64,000 bases of DNA, taken from NCBI RefSeq assembly GCF_022410515.1, contig NZ_JACSDI010000006.1:111294-175293 (forward strand), in the 5' to 3' direction. Numbering within the stretch: the first letter of the stretch is position 1; each line of letters begins with the position of its first letter. The notes beneath the pieces were generated by a model. That model was not told the DNA's origin. It saw only the letters and a list, made by a program, of their open reading frames with translations, and searched no databases. Below, one piece after another: positions 26,883-37,669 of the stretch. The translations under genes and the position numbers were made by a program. The stretch comes from Shewanella cutis (lineage in GTDB: Bacteria > Pseudomonadota > Gammaproteobacteria > Enterobacterales > Shewanellaceae).

Positions 26883-29800
26883 ATGGACAAAAGTAAACTT
26901 CGTACTTTCCGCAGCAGGATCCTATCCCATATCGCGCTGCCATTGATTTTAATCATGGCTACCGTTTATGGGATTACTTCTTGGTTTAACTACCTTTCCA
27001 TAGAACAACGCCTCTATGATAATTTAGCTCAGCAGTCTGCTCATTCAGCCTCTCGATTACAGTTCTTGCTTGAACATGCTCAGGCTAATACTCAAGGGCT
27101 TGCTGATTTTATTGGTTTTTTGGCTGACAAGAATGATATTAACGATTCTGATAAGCTGCAAAAAGTCTTAACTAATCGCCTTGAGCGTAATCCCGATTTT
27201 TATGGTTCTGCTGTAGCCTTTAAACCGGGCATTTTTCCTAATAAAAAACTTTTTTCTCCCTATGTATACCGCAGTGGTAATAGTTTCCATTATTTAGATA
27301 TTGGCGCTGATGGGTATGATTACACCAATGGAAAATGGGATTGGTGGTCAAAAGCCATCACTCAAGCCGGAGGATACTGGTCAAAAGCCTATTTCGATGA
27401 GGGGGCTGGGAATACCTTGATGCTGACATACTCCGTCCCCTTTGGTGCTCAGCCGGATTATTTTGGCGTCGCAACGGTCGATTTAGCATTAGATAGATTG
27501 CCCGAGCAGCTCGGTATTTCACCCAATAGGTTAGTGGTTATGGATGACCAAGGTAGACTTATCTTTCACAGTGATAAGGATAAGGTCTTAGCCGCTTCTT
27601 CCTCTGGATGGTTGGATCAGCGCAATAGCAAAAACAATGCTTTTGGGGCGCTGTTAGATGATGGTAAGACCGGACAAGCCAGTTTCATTGATGCTAAGGG
27701 TACCGCTTATCTTGCCAGCATTGCAGAAGTAACTAAGCTGAAATGGCGCGTTGTCATTATGGTACCTCAGCAAGAATTATTTACTTCACTACTTGATGAT
27801 ATTGCATCAGTTATTCTCAACTTAAGTTTATTAACCTTACTCCTGCTACTGACTTGCTATATTGCAGCTAAACGTTTAACACGACCTTTGGAAGTGCTCG
27901 AATCCGGTATTTTGGCTTTTGGTCAAGGTCAGACCCAACAGCTGGCTATTCCCCAAGGCGCAGTGAGCGAGATTGTGACCTTAAGCGAAACCTTTAACCA
28001 AATGGCGGATCTTCTCGCCCAGAGGGAGCAGGCGATTTTAGACTCACGCGGTAATCGCTTTGCGCGTTTAATCGATGGCATGAGTGACAAATCCTTCTAT
28101 TGTTCCCTTGACCCTGACGGCCAACTCGCCCAAGTGAGTGAAGGGGTGACCAAAGTATTGGGTATTCCCCCTGAACTGCTCAAACGTAAATATCAAAGGC
28201 TGTTTTCGGCTAACCCCCTTAACGAGAAAAACTGGGAATACACTGATCTGGCGCTTAAGGGGCAGAATGTTCCTTCCCACCAAATTGAGCTAGTGGATGC
28301 CAAAGGGCAAGCAAGGCGGTTGGATGTTTTTATGCAGCCCTTGGTGTCAGATTCGGGCGAGCTTATGTCAGTGGAAATGCTATTTACCGATGTGACTGAA
28401 CAGTTTTCTGCTGCCGCTTGGTCTAACGCAGTGCTTGAGGCGGCGCCTGAAGCCATGTTGATTGTTGATCAGAATGGTCAAATAGTGTTTAGCAATAGCC
28501 GCTGCCAACAGCTCTTTGGTTATGATGCGAAAGCCATGTTGGCGTTGCAAATTGAAACCTTGTTACCAGAAGAATTAAGGCATCTACATAGGGGGGAAAG
28601 GGGGGATTTTCTGCGTGAAGGGCGTGATAGGCCAATGGCAAGTGCACGCCATGTGCGCGCACTTAAATCTGATGGCGGTGAATTCGTCGCCGAAATTGCC
28701 TTGAGCATTTTACCGAGTGATTTCGATGGTCATCGTCAAGTGGCTGCTTCGATTCGAGATATGACCCAAAAAATAGCGGTTGAACAAAAGATCCGTGATA
28801 GTGAATTACGTTTTCGCGGTCTTGTCACCAATATTCCTGGCGCGGTATACCGTACTCGCATTGGCGAGGTGTGGGTCATTGAATATGTAAGCGACAACAT
28901 TGCGGAGATCACTGGCTATGCGGCAAGCCAGTTTATTGAAAATCGTCAACGGACGTTTACTTCACTGATCTTGGAGGATGATCGCGCACTGTGCAACCAG
29001 CATATCGAAAGAGCACTAGCACAGCAGGAAACCTTTGAAGTTGAATATCGTATCCGTCATCGCGATGGCAGTATTCGCTGGGTGCACGAAAAGGGCAAGG
29101 CTAGTTACTCTGAAGAAGGCTTACCTTTGTGGTTCGATGGCAGTATTGACGACGTTACTGAAAGTAAATTAGCCATTGATGAGATTGAAGCCTCAAGACT
29201 GCAATTAACCAATATCACTGAATCTATCCCTTGTACTGTGTATCAGTTGCGTTGGGTTTCTCCAACTGATCGCAGCTTTACTTTCCTATCAGGTGCCGCA
29301 TTGGCAATGCTTGGGTTACACCGCGAAGAGCTGTTGCGTGACTTTAACATTATTGCTGAGCGGATTTTTGATGAAGAGCGTCCTGAAGTCATAAGAGCAC
29401 TCGCGGGCAAGAGCGATGATCAACTGCGATGGATCCGCGAGTTTCGTTATCGCCATCCCAATGGTGGGATTCGGTGGATGGAAGCGGGCGCCAGTGGGCA
29501 TTATGCCGATGACGGAGCCATCATCTGGAACGGCTATGTGATGGATGTGACTGAGCGAAAATCAATTGAAGAAGAGCTTGCGGTCAGTGAAGCCCACTTC
29601 AAGGCGCTATTTGATGGTGCAACCATTGGTATCGTCAATGTCGATATTAAAGGTTTCATGCTCGATTGTAATGACCAATTCTGTGTAGACATGGGGTTAA
29701 GCCGTGACGAATTACGCAGCACAACTATCTTTGACGTGTTGAGTGCGCAGGATAGAGAGGTTGCAAAAGCACAGTTTAAGGAGCTTGTTGAAGGCAAAAT

Positions 29801-32180
29801 TGATCATTACCGAGGCGAGAGAAGTTTTATTCGCCCCTCCGGTGAGCCCTTATGGATGACTGTTAACGTGTCAGCCTTGTTGGACAGCCAGAACCAGTTT
29901 GAATCCGCAGTGGTGAGTATGGTCGATATGACTGAATTAAAACTGCTTTCGGATGAGCTACTAATCGCTAAAGAAGAGGCCGATGCCGCCAGTAAAGCCA
30001 AGGGCGACTTCCTCGCGAATATGTCCCATGAAATCCGTACGCCGATGAATGCCATTATTGGTATGTCGCAGCTTTGCTTACAAACACAACTCGATAAAAA
30101 GCAGAAAAATTATCTCGAAAAAATTGAGCGTGCGTCTCAATCTTTACTGTCAATTATTAATGATATCCTTGATTTTTCGAAGATTGAAGCGGGCAAGCTT
30201 GATATCGAAAATGTGCCTTTCCAACTCGACACTATGCTTGAAGATTTAAGCGATATGTTCTCCGAAAGGGCTGCGCAAAAGCAGATCGAATTGTTGTTTG
30301 CTGTTGCGCCCAATGTACCTCGCCATTTACTAGGGGATCCGCTGCGATTAGGTCAAGTGCTGATTAACCTGATGAATAACGCGATCAAATTTACCGAGCG
30401 TGGGGAGGTATTACTGTCTCTGAGTTTGGTTGAGCAGCAAAACGATGATGTCGTGTTACGTTTTAGTGTGCGGGATAGTGGTATTGGACTAACCCAAGAG
30501 CAACAAGCCAAACTGTTTAAGTCCTTTACTCAAGCCGACACCTCTACCACCCGTAAATATGGTGGAACAGGGCTTGGACTTGCTATCTGTAAACAACTGG
30601 TCGAATTAATGGGCGGCAACATTGGGGTCGAAAGCCAACTCGGTCATGGCAGTACTTTCTTTTTCACCGTTAAATTATGTATCTCCAGTGGGCAAAAACT
30701 TGTTGTAGGACAAGAGCTTGAAGGCATGTCTATATTGGTTGCCGATGATAATGCCACCGCAAGGGACATTATGCGCACCACGTTGGAGAGTATGGGCTTT
30801 AACGTAGATACAGTGCGTTCTGGTGACGAGGCCATTATGCGTTGTAGCCAGCAAGAATATGCTGTGGCATTGATTGACTGGAAAATGCCGAATCTTGACG
30901 GGATTGAAACGGCAAAACAAATTAAGCAACAAGCAAAAAATGCCCCGCGGATCTTGATGGTTTCAGCCCATGCCAATCAAGATTTCTTAACTCAAATTGA
31001 GCAACTCGGCTTGGCGGGCTATATCAGCAAACCTATCAGTGCATCGAGATTACTTGACGGCATTATGAATGCCCTTGGTCGCTCAGGGATTCTTCCCGTT
31101 AGGCGCCATCAAGACAATATTGCGCCTGAGTTGTTATTGCCCCTTAAAGGTAAGCGTATTCTGTTAGTTGAAGATAACGAAATGAACCTTGAGGTGGCTA
31201 CTGAGTTTTTAGAGCAAGTGGGGATTATTTTATCCATTGCGACCAACGGTCAAATTGCGTTGGATAAATTAGCTCAGCAGAGTTTTGATTTGGTGTTGAT
31301 GGATTGCCAAATGCCGGTGATGGATGGGTATCAGGCGACGAAAGCAATTAGAGAAAGACCCGAGTTGGCGCAATTGCCCGTGATAGCCATGACCGCCAAT
31401 GCCATGGCGGGTGATAAGGAAATGTGTTTAAGAGCAGGGATGAATGATCACATTGCCAAGCCGATTGAGGTCAACTTACTGTATCAAACCCTATTGAAAT
31501 ATTTAGGCGCCCCAGTACCGCCTGTGGAGAATGCAGAGTTTGTTGTCAATGAATCACTTAACCCGATCAATCTTGATGTGGAGTCAGTGGTGAAATGGCC
31601 TGAGCATCCAGAACTGGATATCGATAGAGGCTTACAGTTGGTGCAAAACTCGAAGCGTCTCTACCAACGTATCTTTGATCGTTTTGTAACCAGTCAACGT
31701 AATGTTGTTGAGCAGATCAACAAGGCACTTGCCAGCAATAAGCGTGAGGATGCGGTGCGGATGGCACATACCCTTAAGGGGCTGGCCGGTAATCTCAGTT
31801 CCTCAAGGCTTGCGGAGTTGGCGCGGCAACTGGAACTCCACTTAAGTGAAAATGCGGACTACCAAGTGGAGTTAGACCAAATCCAAATTTTAGTCGCATC
31901 AATATGTGAAGCGATAGAAAAGGCCAAACCTCAGCTTGAGGAAATAAGTACGCCAACGGCTGAGCATTTGCCGAAAGATGCCTTGATTGCTGCCTTAAAG
32001 CAATTACGCCAAAGCTTAGAAGATGCTGATTCAGATGCAGTAACACAAATGGATACACTTAAACCCCAAATGAGTACTCAGTTATGGCAGCAGCTTAGTC
32101 CTGCGCTAACGATGATTAATCAATATCAATTCGATGAAGCCGTCGATTTGATTGATGAAGTGCTTGCGGAGTTAACGTAA
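26883..32180 (+). CDS. Giant hybrid histidine kinase (Cache-HAMP-PASx5-HisKA-HATPase-REC-REC-Hpt)
   Basis: Membrane sensor of 1765 residues. Helix 1 is at about 17-38. A periplasmic double-Cache sensor spans about 40-300, with helix 2 at about 305-328 and then a HAMP domain. About five PAS domains follow (around 395, 520, 645, 775 and 905). HisKA has phospho-His1049 ([11 protein letters not shown]). HATPase_c shows NNAIKF and GGTGLGLAI. Two receivers have Asp1332 (LIDWKMP) and Asp1474 (LMDCQMP), and a C-terminal Hpt has His1629 (AHTLKG). This is a full BarA/ArcB-like phosphorelay in one chain. The HD-GYP response regulator starts 61 bases downstream and is the probable output. The ligand is unknown; Cache domains usually bind small metabolites. 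Confidence 0.92.
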   Translation: MDKSKLRTFRSRILSHIALPLILIMATVYGITSWFNYLSIEQRLYDNLAQQSAHSASRLQFLLEHAQANTQGLADFIGFLADKNDINDSDKLQKVLTNRLERNPDFYGSAVAFKPGIFPNKKLFSPYVYRSGNSFHYLDIGADGYDYTNGKWDWWSKAITQAGGYWSKAYFDEGAGNTLMLTYSVPFGAQPDYFGVATVDLALDRLPEQLGISPNRLVVMDDQGRLIFHSDKDKVLAASSSGWLDQRNSKNNAFGALLDDGKTGQASFIDAKGTAYLASIAEVTKLKWRVVIMVPQQELFTSLLDDIASVILNLSLLTLLLLLTCYIAAKRLTRPLEVLESGILAFGQGQTQQLAIPQGAVSEIVTLSETFNQMADLLAQREQAILDSRGNRFARLIDGMSDKSFYCSLDPDGQLAQVSEGVTKVLGIPPELLKRKYQRLFSANPLNEKNWEYTDLALKGQNVPSHQIELVDAKGQARRLDVFMQPLVSDSGELMSVEMLFTDVTEQFSAAAWSNAVLEAAPEAMLIVDQNGQIVFSNSRCQQLFGYDAKAMLALQIETLLPEELRHLHRGERGDFLREGRDRPMASARHVRALKSDGGEFVAEIALSILPSDFDGHRQVAASIRDMTQKIAVEQKIRDSELRFRGLVTNIPGAVYRTRIGEVWVIEYVSDNIAEITGYAASQFIENRQRTFTSLILEDDRALCNQHIERALAQQETFEVEYRIRHRDGSIRWVHEKGKASYSEEGLPLWFDGSIDDVTESKLAIDEIEASRLQLTNITESIPCTVYQLRWVSPTDRSFTFLSGAALAMLGLHREELLRDFNIIAERIFDEERPEVIRALAGKSDDQLRWIREFRYRHPNGGIRWMEAGASGHYADDGAIIWNGYVMDVTERKSIEEELAVSEAHFKALFDGATIGIVNVDIKGFMLDCNDQFCVDMGLSRDELRSTTIFDVLSAQDREVAKAQFKELVEGKIDHYRGERSFIRPSGEPLWMTVNVSALLDSQNQFESAVVSMVDMTELKLLSDELLIAKEEADAASKAKGDFLANMSHEIRTPMNAIIGMSQLCLQTQLDKKQKNYLEKIERASQSLLSIINDILDFSKIEAGKLDIENVPFQLDTMLEDLSDMFSERAAQKQIELLFAVAPNVPRHLLGDPLRLGQVLINLMNNAIKFTERGEVLLSLSLVEQQNDDVVLRFSVRDSGIGLTQEQQAKLFKSFTQADTSTTRKYGGTGLGLAICKQLVELMGGNIGVESQLGHGSTFFFTVKLCISSGQKLVVGQELEGMSILVADDNATARDIMRTTLESMGFNVDTVRSGDEAIMRCSQQEYAVALIDWKMPNLDGIETAKQIKQQAKNAPRILMVSAHANQDFLTQIEQLGLAGYISKPISASRLLDGIMNALGRSGILPVRRHQDNIAPELLLPLKGKRILLVEDNEMNLEVATEFLEQVGIILSIATNGQIALDKLAQQSFDLVLMDCQMPVMDGYQATKAIRERPELAQLPVIAMTANAMAGDKEMCLRAGMNDHIAKPIEVNLLYQTLLKYLGAPVPPVENAEFVVNESLNPINLDVESVVKWPEHPELDIDRGLQLVQNSKRLYQRIFDRFVTSQRNVVEQINKALASNKREDAVRMAHTLKGLAGNLSSSRLAELARQLELHLSENADYQVELDQIQILVASICEAIEKAKPQLEEISTPTAEHLPKDALIAALKQLRQSLEDADSDAVTQMDTLKPQMSTQLWQQLSPALTMINQYQFDEAVDLIDEVLAELT

Positions 32181-32241
32181 AAGCGGTCAATCAAGTACTG
32201 TATTGACCATTGATAAAGCCACAGGAAAGGTGAACATATTG

Positions 32242-33258
32242 ATGGATAAGGCAACAATATTAGTCGTCGATGATACACCCGAAAATATCGATATTTTGGT
32301 GGGCATACTCGGTGAGGACTATAAAGTCAAAGTAGCAATTGATGGTCCCAGAGCTTTAGCTCTTGTGACCAAAACACTGCCTGATTTAATTTTGCTCGAT
32401 GTCATGATGCCCGGAATGAATGGTTATGAAGTGTGCAAGCTCCTTAAGCAAGAGCCATTAACTTGCCATATTCCGGTGATTTTTGTGACGGCCTTATCTG
32501 AGGTTGCCGATGAAGCACAGGGCTTTGCGTTGGGCGCGGTTGATTACATTACCAAACCCGTCAGCGCGCCAGTTGTCAAGGCTCGAGTGAAAACGCACTT
32601 GGCGTTATACGATCAAAAGCGCCTTCTGGAACAACAAGTTAAAGAGCGTACCCAAGAACTCGAAGAAACCCGCTTCGAAATTATTCGTCGCCTTGGTCGC
32701 GCCGCCGAGTATAAAGATAATGAGACAGGTCTGCATGTGGTGCGTATGAGCCATTATGCCCGGCTTTTAGCGATTAAATTAGGTTTGCCCAGCACCTTTT
32801 GTGAGTTGCTGTACAACGCTTCGCCTATGCATGACATTGGTAAAATCGGCACGCCCGATGCTGTACTTAAAAAGCCGGGGAAGCTGGATGCTGAAGAATG
32901 GAAAATCATGCAGCAGCATGCTGTAATCGGCGCAGAAATTATCGGTGAACATGGCGATCCGCTGCTGCAAATGGCGCGGCGAATTGCATTAACACACCAT
33001 GAAAAATGGGATGGGTCAGGTTATCCCAATGGTTTATCAGGGGAAAATATTCCCATTGAAGGGCGGATTGTGGCGATTGCTGATGTGTTTGATGCGCTGA
33101 CTTCACAGCGTCCCTATAAGCAGCCTTGGACCATTGAAGCGACGATGGAACTACTCGAAAACCAAGCTGGGCAGCATTTCGACCCTAGGCTGGTGGAGGA
33201 GTTTAAGCAAATCCTACCTGAGGTGATTGCGATTCGAGATACTTATTTTGAACATTAA
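32242..33258 (+). CDS. Response regulator with HD-GYP cyclic-di-GMP phosphodiesterase domain
   Basis: A 338-residue two-domain protein. The receiver spans residues 1-125 with phospho-acceptor Asp53 (LLDVMMPGMNG) and Lys in TKP. A coiled linker (about 130-155) leads to an HD-GYP domain with MHDIGKIG, LTHHEKWDGSGYPNGLSG and DVFDALTSQRPYK, the motifs of active c-di-GMP phosphodiesterases. The ATG at 32242 follows AGGAAAGGTGA; an open TTG at 32203 is disfavoured. It is downstream of the giant kinase with a 61-base gap, so phosphate from that kinase probably controls c-di-GMP breakdown, and thereby biofilm or motility. This output is inferred. Confidence 0.92.
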   Translation: MDKATILVVDDTPENIDILVGILGEDYKVKVAIDGPRALALVTKTLPDLILLDVMMPGMNGYEVCKLLKQEPLTCHIPVIFVTALSEVADEAQGFALGAVDYITKPVSAPVVKARVKTHLALYDQKRLLEQQVKERTQELEETRFEIIRRLGRAAEYKDNETGLHVVRMSHYARLLAIKLGLPSTFCELLYNASPMHDIGKIGTPDAVLKKPGKLDAEEWKIMQQHAVIGAEIIGEHGDPLLQMARRIALTHHEKWDGSGYPNGLSGENIPIEGRIVAIADVFDALTSQRPYKQPWTIEATMELLENQAGQHFDPRLVEEFKQILPEVIAIRDTYFEH

Positions 33259-33280
33259 AGCAGATTTTGAAGATTAAAGT

Positions 33281-33307
33281 AAAAAGGCGCCGAGGCGCCT
33301 TTTTACT
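33281..33307. terminator. Bidirectional terminator between HD-GYP gene and ygfZ
   Basis: AAAAAGGCGCC pairs with GGCGCCTTTTT around a 2-base centre. The symmetric A/T tracts allow it to end both convergent transcripts. Confidence 0.9.
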
Positions 33308-33330
33308 ACGACTAGCTCAAATACAAGGAA

Positions 33331-34287
33331 TTAGGCTTCTTCGAGTGAGTAGGGCAATGCTTTAATACTTAAGCTAGATTGCTCGTCATCAGCAAAACGC
33401 AGCTTGGCATCGTTCTCGGTATCGTTTGCCAATACCGCTGTTAGCAATACTTGATTACCGCGTTGCACGAATTCAATGACTTGCCCCCCTTTGCGATAAC
33501 CGTCTTCCATCGCAATTTCAAGGCTAGTTTCTAGATTAATCGTTAACGAGGTTGTGCCATGGAGGATATAAAGTGCACGCTTGTTTCCGCCACGGTATTT
33601 CATCCGGGCCACGGTTTCTTGCCCCATGTAACAGCCTTTATTAAAGCTAATACCGTTAATCGCTTGTAGGTTACACATCTGCGGTACGTATTGATTGGCA
33701 TGGCTTGGTGCTAAGTTGGGGTAGCCTGCTGCGATTTCTAATGCTTGCCAAGCGCAGGCATCAAATACGGTGTGCTCGGCAGCAAGCGCTCTTGCGGCTT
33801 GCGGTTGCAGAACCAAAATAAATCGATCCGCATCTTTTAAAATTGCGCCATGTTCGATCAGAGTCAGTTCCTGAGCGACTTCACCAAAGTGTTGGGTGAC
33901 GAATTGGTTAGCCTGTTCACCCGCCACGCCGAGTAAACACCATTCCTCCGATGCATTACTTAGGGTTGCCTTGCTAAATACCGCATATTTTTGCAGTTGC
34001 GGCAGATCCACTGCGATAGTGTCCTTTGGCATCAGCATTAACAACGCATCTTTCATCGCAAAGGTTCTAAAGCTAGCCAGCATCTTACCTTTAGGATCGC
34101 AATGTGCTCCCCAGCGCCATTGGTTGGCTTCAAGTGAACTAATATCTGCGGTCACTTGGCCATGGATAAAACTCCGGCCCTGTTCGCCGACCACTTTGAT
34201 AAGGCCTAGGTGGGATAAGTTAGCGAGCATAAGTGGAGGCATAGAGGCGTCCAGATCCCAATTGGGTGTCGAAACTGCAATAGTCAT
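33331..34287 (-). CDS. ygfZ: tRNA-modifying / Fe-S cluster folate-binding protein YgfZ
   Basis: Folate-dependent protein needed for assembly or repair of certain Fe-S enzymes such as MiaB (E. coli YgfZ). The 318-residue product has the COG0354 signature KGCYMGQETVAR (K-G-C-x-x-G-Q-E) near residue 225, with its conserved Cys, in a GcvT-like fold. The ATG at 34287 with CAGGA upstream is preferred to an in-frame TTG at 34317. It is monocistronic with a terminator on both sides, downstream of serA on the same strand. Confidence 0.92.
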   Translation of the reverse strand: MTIAVSTPNWDLDASMPPLMLANLSHLGLIKVVGEQGRSFIHGQVTADISSLEANQWRWGAHCDPKGKMLASFRTFAMKDALLMLMPKDTIAVDLPQLQKYAVFSKATLSNASEEWCLLGVAGEQANQFVTQHFGEVAQELTLIEHGAILKDADRFILVLQPQAARALAAEHTVFDACAWQALEIAAGYPNLAPSHANQYVPQMCNLQAINGISFNKGCYMGQETVARMKYRGGNKRALYILHGTTSLTINLETSLEIAMEDGYRKGGQVIEFVQRGNQVLLTAVLANDTENDAKLRFADDEQSSLSIKALPYSLEEA

Positions 34288-34357
34288 AGCGAGATCCTGA
34301 AAATGAAGGCGATGCAAGAGGCTTGATTGTAGCGGAATTCCTCAGGCCTCAAAAGCA

Positions 34358-34393
34358 TAAGGCGCACATATCTTAAATGAAATGTGCGCCTTA
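34358..34393 (-). terminator. Terminator after serA
   Basis: A perfect 12-bp stem TAAGGCGCACAT/ATGTGCGCCTTA encloses a 12-base loop just after the serA stop. The T tract is weak (CTTTTG on the minus strand). Confidence 0.7.
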
Positions 34394-34421
34394 GATGGGG
34401 CAAACCTAAGCGGTTTAGGTT

Positions 34422-35651
34422 TTAGAACAATACGCGTGTGCGCAGTGTGCCATCAATTGCCTTGAGTTCTACTAACGCTTCTTCTGCTTGATGCGTATCA
34501 ACTTCCATAACCACATAACCGATTTCTGCGGTGGTTTGCAGGTACTGAGCGGCAATGTTAATACCCTTCTCAGAGAAGGCCTTGTTGATTTTGATCAGCA
34601 CGCCAGGACGGTTTTGGTGGATATGCAGTAGGCGAGAGGTGCCTTTGTGCATTGGCAGAGATACTTCAGGGAAGTTCACGGCCGACACAGTTGAGCCGTT
34701 ATCAGAGTATTTGGCTAATTTGCCAGCCACTTCAATACCGATATTTTCCTGTGCTTCTGCGGTGCTACCACCTACATGCGGCGTGAGCAGCACATTATCT
34801 AAACCGCGTAATGGGCTGATAAATTCATCATCATTCGATTGTGGTTCAACTGGGAATACGTCAATTGCAGCGCCTGCAAGGTGACGTTCTTTAAGTGCCA
34901 CAGTGAGCGCATCGATATCGACTACAGTTCCGCGGGAAGCGTTGATAAAGATGCTACCTTTACGCATAGCGGCAAATTCGGCGGTACTGATCATGTCTTT
35001 CGTTTGTGGCGTTTCAGGCACGTGCAAACTGACCACATCGGCTTGAGCCAGTAATTGCTCCATTGAGTGGATTTGCTGGGCGTTACCCAATGGCAATTTA
35101 TCTTCAATATCGAAGAACACGACACGCATACCTAAGGTTTCTGCCAAAATACCGAGCTGAGTCCCGATATGGCCATAGCCAATCACGCCTAACGTTTTGC
35201 CGCGGACTTCGTAACTGCCTGCGGCGGTTTTCATCCAACCGCCACGGTGGGCGATGGCATTGCGCTCAGGAATACCACGCATCAACATAATGATTTCGCC
35301 TAATACAAGTTCGGCTACGCTGCGAGTATTGGAAAACGGCGCATTAAATACGGGGATTCCGAGGGATTCGGCGGTGGCAAGATCTACTTGGTTCGTACCG
35401 ATACAGAAGCAGCCAATTGCAATTAATTTTTCGGCACGTTTCAATACATCGGCGGAGAGTTGGGTACGGGAACGAATACCAATAAAATGGGCATCTTTTA
35501 TGGACTCGTGTAGCGCTTCATCACCTAACGAGGCTTTGTGATATTCAATATTGGTGTATCCCGCGCGTTCAAACACATCTACCGCAGATTGGTGGACGCC
35601 TTCCAACAACAGGATCTTGATCTTATCCTTGTCAAGCGAATGTTTCGCCAT
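34422..35651 (-). CDS. serA: D-3-phosphoglycerate dehydrogenase
   Basis: SerA oxidises 3-phosphoglycerate to 3-phosphohydroxypyruvate, the first step of serine biosynthesis. The 409-residue chain matches E. coli SerA (410). It has a substrate domain at both ends of a NAD-binding Rossmann domain (GVIGYGHIGTQLG near 157), the catalytic Arg region NASRGTVVDIDAL and the His in TPHVGGSTAEAQ. A C-terminal ACT domain (about 335-409, ending GTLRTRVLF) gives feedback inhibition by serine. It is monocistronic and divergent from the DUF2238 gene. Confidence 0.96.
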   Translation of the reverse strand: MAKHSLDKDKIKILLLEGVHQSAVDVFERAGYTNIEYHKASLGDEALHESIKDAHFIGIRSRTQLSADVLKRAEKLIAIGCFCIGTNQVDLATAESLGIPVFNAPFSNTRSVAELVLGEIIMLMRGIPERNAIAHRGGWMKTAAGSYEVRGKTLGVIGYGHIGTQLGILAETLGMRVVFFDIEDKLPLGNAQQIHSMEQLLAQADVVSLHVPETPQTKDMISTAEFAAMRKGSIFINASRGTVVDIDALTVALKERHLAGAAIDVFPVEPQSNDDEFISPLRGLDNVLLTPHVGGSTAEAQENIGIEVAGKLAKYSDNGSTVSAVNFPEVSLPMHKGTSRLLHIHQNRPGVLIKINKAFSEKGINIAAQYLQTTAEIGYVVMEVDTHQAEEALVELKAIDGTLRTRVLF

Positions 35652-35807
35652 GATATGGGTACCCTCTAATTAATTGAAGTGGTTCTTGTATGCTATGCTG
35701 ACAACCTTGGTCCACCAAAGTAGCACTTTTTTTGCTCACTGTGGAGGGCTAGATGGCTAAAGTTAATATTCTAAAATGAGAACAATATCGCATAAGAGGA
35801 AGGAACA

Positions 35808-36413
35808 TTGAATAATAAAATTGCTTGGTGCGGTATTTACCTCTCAGTTTTAGTGTGGTCGGCGATAAAACCTGCCGATCCTTTTACTTGGTGGCTCGAA
35901 GCTCTGCCCGCATTAGTGGCGGTTCCACTATTGTTTTTTACCCGCAAACGCTTTGTGCTAACGCCATTGGTGTATTTTTTAGTCCTAGTCCATTGTTGTG
36001 TACTGTTTGTTGGGGCGCACTATACCTATGCCGAAGTACCATTGTTTGACACGATTGCTCAGTGGATGGGCGGCGAGCGCAATAATTACGACAAGGTAGG
36101 GCATTTTGCCCAAGGCTTTATTCCCGCGATGTTAGCCCGTGAGATTATGTTACGTAATCAAGCGGTTAAACCAGGAGCTTGGTGTGCATTTTTGGTCACT
36201 TGCTTTGTACTCGCTTTCAGTGCCTTCTACGAACTCATTGAATGGTGGGTGGCCGCAGCTACTGGTGAAGGTGCTGAAGCGTTTTTAGGGACTCAGGGTT
36301 ACGTTTGGGATACCCAATCGGATATGTTTTTAGCCTTAATTGGCGCCATTGTGGCGCTGTTGAGTTTGTCTCGTGTACAGGATAAGCAAATCGCTAAGCT
36401 TACCGCTCAGTGA
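35808..36413 (+). CDS. DUF2238 (YjdF-like) inner membrane protein
   Basis: Membrane protein of 201 residues with about five to six helices (near 8-22, 27-45, 50-72, 120-145 and 172-190). It has the DUF2238 features RNNYDKVGHFAQGFIPA and FYELIEWW, with conserved Asp, His and Glu in or beside the membrane. No function is established for this family. The start is TTG at 35808, supported by AGAGGAAGGA and by the lack of any ATG before about residue 87. It is monocistronic with a good terminator. Confidence 0.85.
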   Translation: MNNKIAWCGIYLSVLVWSAIKPADPFTWWLEALPALVAVPLLFFTRKRFVLTPLVYFLVLVHCCVLFVGAHYTYAEVPLFDTIAQWMGGERNNYDKVGHFAQGFIPAMLAREIMLRNQAVKPGAWCAFLVTCFVLAFSAFYELIEWWVAAATGEGAEAFLGTQGYVWDTQSDMFLALIGAIVALLSLSRVQDKQIAKLTAQ

Positions 36414-36436
36414 TAACTCACTTATTACTGTTCTCC

Positions 36437-36472
36437 AATCCCCTCAGAATAGGATTTTGAGGGGATTTTTTG
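36437..36472 (+). terminator. Terminator after DUF2238 gene
   Basis: AATCCCCTCA pairs with TGAGGGGATT around GAATAGGATTT, followed by a run of T. Confidence 0.9.
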
Positions 36473-36723
36473 TTCCCTAAACCGTCATATTTCTGTGTTA
36501 ATTTTTTGTTTAAACTTTCGATTGATCTCTTTATAGACTAAGGTATAAACCTGAGTGTAATGTAGATAGCATTTAGTATTAATTGCTGGTAAATAAGCAC
36601 TATTTAGACAGTTAGTCGAATTTACTACATATATATAGATGTTATTAGTACATTTGGGTGATGGCATTCATACGGTAAGTAGTCAAAATGGGTTATGTTA
36701 ATGAAATGTAGGGCGAGATATTC
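36473..36723. other. AT-rich upstream region of CsgD-like regulator
   Basis: A strongly AT-rich promoter region including TATATATA near 36630. No repeats or recognisable operator were found. AT-richness may indicate H-NS-type silencing, common for curlin regulators, but this is inference. Confidence 0.4.
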
Positions 36724-37455
36724 GTGATATTTCATCTAGCCTCATATAAAGATAACGAAATACTTTTCAGGGAGAAGAGTAAATTGAGCACTATCAATGA
36801 GTTAGTATTTTTACATCAAGTGGCGGCACCTTGCCATTTAGCGATACTTGCTGAATCTATTGGATTGAAAACACGGATCGTTAAACATGCCTCTGAGTTA
36901 GAGTTAAATGTAGATAAAGGACATCGCAGCTTCTGTTTGATTGCTCAGAAAGGCGCAGCCTTAGATAATAAAGGTATCCCACTGTTGGCGTCCCGTCTTG
37001 TACCCCATATTCCAGTGGCTTTGTATCAAGTCGAGCGCAATTCCTTAGATCAGGAATCAGCAATGCTGCTAGGAATTCGAGGGCTGCTATTTACCGATCA
37101 GCGAATGGATTTGATGCTAACAGGGCTGCGTAAAATGGTGGCCGATGAATTGTGGTACGACAGAACGTTGCTCAGCAAGATGTTTCGTCGGGTGATACAA
37201 AAATTAGACGGGCAAAATGATATGCCCGCTGATACTGTCGCGATGCTACAAGCACTTACCTCAAGAGAACGAACGATTATTCAATTTGTCTCTAGCGGAG
37301 CGCGCAATAAGGAAATTGCTCATCGACTCTGCATCAGTGAGCATACGGTAAAGGCTCATATTTCTTCTATATTTCGTAAAACGCAATCACGCAATCGCGT
37401 TGAATTATTGCGTTGGGCACAGACCTATCAAACCCATTTTGAGTTTTGCAGTTAG
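36724..37455 (+). CDS. CsgD-like LuxR-family transcriptional regulator
   Basis: A 243-residue regulator with an unusual N-terminal pseudo-receiver-like domain (about 25-165) that lacks the standard acidic pocket, and a C-terminal LuxR helix-turn-helix (about 180-235; LTSRERTIIQFVSSGARNKEIAHRLCISEHTVKAHISSIFRKT). This layout and its position next to csgBA resemble CsgD, the curlin master regulator. The start is GTG 36724 after AGGGCGAG; an alternative TTG at 36784 follows GGGAGAAGAG. It is convergent with csgA. Direct control of csgBA or of the protease is inferred. Confidence 0.82.
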   Translation: MIFHLASYKDNEILFREKSKLSTINELVFLHQVAAPCHLAILAESIGLKTRIVKHASELELNVDKGHRSFCLIAQKGAALDNKGIPLLASRLVPHIPVALYQVERNSLDQESAMLLGIRGLLFTDQRMDLMLTGLRKMVADELWYDRTLLSKMFRRVIQKLDGQNDMPADTVAMLQALTSRERTIIQFVSSGARNKEIAHRLCISEHTVKAHISSIFRKTQSRNRVELLRWAQTYQTHFEFCS

Positions 37456-37594
37456 ACGTTATTTAGGCTCGTTTGGTGCTAGCTGAACTTTGCGTATATG
37501 TCAGTCGAGATTGCTAGGTATGTGAGCAGTTTGCCCTTGGACAATCCAGTTGTGATGGTTAAAAATCAAGCAGTCAACTTACTAATTTAATAAA

Positions 37595-37631
37595 TAAAAA
37601 ACGGGAGCATATTAAATGTTCCCGTTTTTAT
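37595..37631. terminator. Bidirectional terminator between csgD-like gene and csgA
   Basis: AAAAACGGGA pairs with TCCCGTTTTT, leaving a 13-base loop, with A and T tracts on both sides. A second hairpin, GGCAGC/GCTGCC (37633-37657), follows between it and the csgA stop. Confidence 0.85.
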
Positions 37632-37669
37632 TGGCAGCCTTCAACTTGAAAGCTGCCTATTGGTTAAGA

